Shown: piece by piece, positions 7,901 to 8,803 of the stretch
Layout: each line of letters opens with the position of its first letter
Numbering within the stretch: position 1 is the first letter of the stretch
DNA from: an uncultured Chitinophagaceae bacterium
Lineage (GTDB): Bacteria; Bacteroidota; Bacteroidia; Chitinophagales; Chitinophagaceae
DNA length: 8,803 nt
NCBI GenBank assembly: GCA_946885665.1
Contig: CAMPGT010000161.1
Location: forward strand, 1-8,803
Direction: 5' to 3'
The notes under the pieces: generated by a model
The model's database searches: none
The model's input: the letters and a program-made list of their open reading frames with translations, nothing else
What the model was told of the DNA's origin: nothing
Made by a program: the position numbers and the translations under genes

Positions 7901-8803
7901 CGCCGATGCCACTTCCGAGATGGAGCGCACCTGCGTGGTGAGGTTTTGCGCAAGCTGGTTCACGTTCTCCGTGAGGTTTTTCCAGATGCCCGATGCACCC
8001 GGCACGCTTGCCTGTCCGCCAAGCTTACCTTCCACTCCCACCTCACGCGCCACGGTAGTTACCTGGTCGGCAAATACGGCGAGCGTTTCAATCATCTCGT
8101 TGATGGTTTCTGTAAGTTGCGCCACTTCGCCTTTGGCATTGATAGACAGCTTCTGGCGCAGGTTACCTGTTGCCACCGACGTTACCACTTTGGCAATACC
8201 GCGCACCTGGCTGGTGAGGTTCGATCCCATCATGTTCACCGAATCCGTAAGATCTTTCCAGATGCCCGCAACGCCTTTCACTTCGGCCTGACCGCCAAGC
8301 TTTCCCTCGGTACCCACTTCGCGCGCCACCCGCGTTACTTCGAATGCGAACGAGTTGAGCTGTTCCACCATCGTGTTGATGGTATTTTTAAGATCGAGAA
8401 TTTCTCCTTTTACGTCGATGGCCACCGTTTTCGAAAGGTCGCCGCTGGCCACCGCCTTCGTTACTTCGGCGATGTTGCGCACCTGTGCGGTAAGGTTGCC
8501 CGTCATCTGGTTCACCGAGTCGGTAAGGTCCTTCCACGTTCCTGCCACACCGGGCACAAATGCATACCCCCCGAGCTTACCGTCGGTACCCACTTCACGC
8601 GCCACACGCGTTACTTCGGAAGCGAATGCGCGAAGCTGGTCCACCATCGTGTTGAGCGTTTCCTTCAGCTGCAGGATCTCTCCACGCACGTCCACCGTAA
8701 TTTTCTTCGACATGTCACCATTCGCCACGGCGATGGCCACTTCTGCGATGTTACGCACCTGTGCAGTGAGGTTGCCCGCCATCTGGTTCACCGAATCGGT
8801 AAG
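4976..8803 (-). CDS. Poly-HAMP hybrid histidine kinase with GAF and three receivers, N-terminus missing
   Basis: The frame is open to the right window edge, so the true start is outside; the GTG at 8791 is only an internal valine of a repeat and is used here as residue 1. Order: HAMP array (to about 333), GAF (about 355-500), coiled coil (505-575), HisKA with SHELRTP (H584), HATPase with N-box NLLSNAFKF (N704), G1 DTGIGIP (745-751) and G2 GGTGLGL (774-780), an acidic linker (about 812-880), then three receivers. Their phosphoacceptors are D933, D1055 and D1202, with lysines K982, K1106 and K1254. The second receiver has K-G where K-P is usual. No membrane segment is visible, and the design resembles fungal group III (Nik1/Os-1 type) kinases. 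The protein stops right after the third receiver with no HPt domain, so relay to a separate protein is likely. The signal sensed is unknown. A probable terminator follows. Confidence 0.95.
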   Translation of the reverse strand, partial: LTDSVNQMAGNLTAQVRNIAEVAIAVANGDMSKKITVDVRGEILQLKETLNTMVDQLRAFASEVTRVAREVGTDGKLGGYAFVPGVAGTWKDLTDSVNQMTGNLTAQVRNIAEVTKAVASGDLSKTVAIDVKGEILDLKNTINTMVEQLNSFAFEVTRVAREVGTEGKLGGQAEVKGVAGIWKDLTDSVNMMGSNLTSQVRGIAKVVTSVATGNLRQKLSINAKGEVAQLTETINEMIETLAVFADQVTTVAREVGVEGKLGGQASVPGASGIWKNLTENVNQLAQNLTTQVRSISEVASAVTKGDLTRSIAVQAKGEVEALKDTINQMIANLRETTLRNQQQDWLKSNLAQFTQMLQGQKDLNTVTKRILSELAQVVTAHYGAFYILQQDDDEQQMKLKLFSAYAYKSDKNIPKEFAIGEGLVGQCAFEKERIILTSVPGNYIKIHSALGYTKPNNLIVLPVLFENDVKAVIELASIETFNQTHLDFLSQLTESIGIVLNTIETNTRTEELLAQSQSLAGELKIQQEELRRTNDELQDKALLLVKQKNEVEAKNKEVEEARRSLEEKAEQLTLTSKYKSEFLANMSHELRTPLNSLLILAQQLYENVEGNLNDKQIRYAKTIHSCGEDLINLINDILDLSKIESGFISANFSNVRFSEIASFVETTFKPIAEARHLRFHIQTEKKLPESMETDQQRLNQILKNLLSNAFKFTEKGEVRLKIYEADKTRKFGNRSLDSASRVVAFAISDTGIGIPLEKQNIIFEAFQQAEGSTSRKYGGTGLGLSISRGLAELLGGTIDLDSTPGQGSTFILYVPVENMAAVAAKESVDGFTGYQPIEVGSDNGDIDTLLNSLRLTSDNPDSRNLEIVNEMINDTGDDRSHLSAGDKVLLIVEDDLRFAKILIDRAHEAGLKAVVASNYLEVFDFINRFFPIAITLDVKLPDTSGWKVLDLLRNDLNYRHIPIHLISGEENQGLALKRGARSFHLKPLAKENMNDLFNDIVQFSTREKKTVLVVEDNELEASQIVKMLSTESIDVTIADTGEKAFHLLNSKEFDCIILDYTLPDISGTDLVKKVSQHKQKLTPVIVYTAKEFNKNELKVLGTSSNTIMLKGVNSLENLLEEIVLHLHINHNDLAPEKKKIIENIRRKEDILTGKNILVVDDDVRNLFALTTVFERFNINVITAESGREAVTQLMNDNQKIDMVLMDIMMPEMDGYETTQKIRREHKNSSLPIIAVTAKAMKGDRQKCIEAGASDYITKPLKIDQLLSLMRMWFYK
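7793..8803 (-). repeat. 276-bp tandem repeats encoding the 92-residue di-HAMP units
   Basis: Within the large kinase gene the same 92-residue unit recurs with exact spacing. The [12 protein letters not shown] start appears at the window edge and again at residues 89, 181 and 273 of the visible protein, giving units at 8528-8803, 8252-8527, 7976-8251 and a last, shortened one at 7793-7975. Each full unit holds one HAMP with a VxGE motif and a second, divergent HAMP with VAREVG.(D/E)GKLGG. The first two visible units share long nearly identical DNA stretches, so the array could change copy number by recombination. More units probably lie beyond the window. Confidence 0.9.

Noticed and set aside
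7695..8291. Plus-strand 198-codon open frame opposite the HAMP array
   Set aside because: Its product is a reverse image of the repeat DNA, rich in Ser, Val and Arg, with no family features; a shadow of the real gene.
8789..8791. GTG as start codon of the large kinase
   Set aside because: The codons before it (LTDS) match the repeat unit and the frame stays open to the window edge, so this is an internal valine.

Overview
The window reads as a chromosome segment from a Bacteroidota bacterium, probably a member of the Chitinophagaceae or a close relative. The clues are AT-rich intergenic DNA, mostly weak Shine-Dalgarno signals, a TAnnTTTG-type -7 promoter box, and a soluble-looking poly-HAMP/GAF hybrid kinase of a type I associate with that group. 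The assignment rests on protein style and signals, not on a marker gene. All genes I accept lie on the minus strand, so they are transcribed from right to left. The two outermost genes run off the window.

Right part (3573-8803): signal transduction. The largest gene (4976-8803, start outside the window) encodes a poly-HAMP hybrid histidine kinase in the order HAMP array, GAF, coiled coil, HisKA, HATPase, REC, REC, REC. It ends directly after the third receiver and has no HPt domain. A 128-bp gap follows, with a probable minus-strand terminator, a three-copy heptamer repeat and a 14-bp palindrome. Next is a 424-residue kinase in which the receiver comes first (REC, coiled coil, HisKA, HATPase). 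The pair looks like a phosphorelay module in which the large kinase could feed the receiver of the small one; that link is inference.

Middle (3305-3526): a 73-residue protein with no recognised family, predicted to form two amphipathic helices, 46 bp downstream of the small kinase.

Left part (1-3185): start of a surface-polysaccharide operon. It holds a Wzz-like chain-length/co-polymerase membrane protein, a MurJ/MviN-like polysaccharide flippase, and the first 183 codons of a SAM-dependent methyltransferase with a possible zinc-binding motif. The three genes overlap by 8 and 17 bp, so translation is probably coupled. A -7-like box lies about 55 bp upstream of the first gene. This part is visibly more AT-rich than the kinase genes, as is common for glycan loci. 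Nothing in the sequence proves that the kinases control the polysaccharide operon. No RNA genes, CRISPR arrays, insertion sequences or attachment sites were seen.
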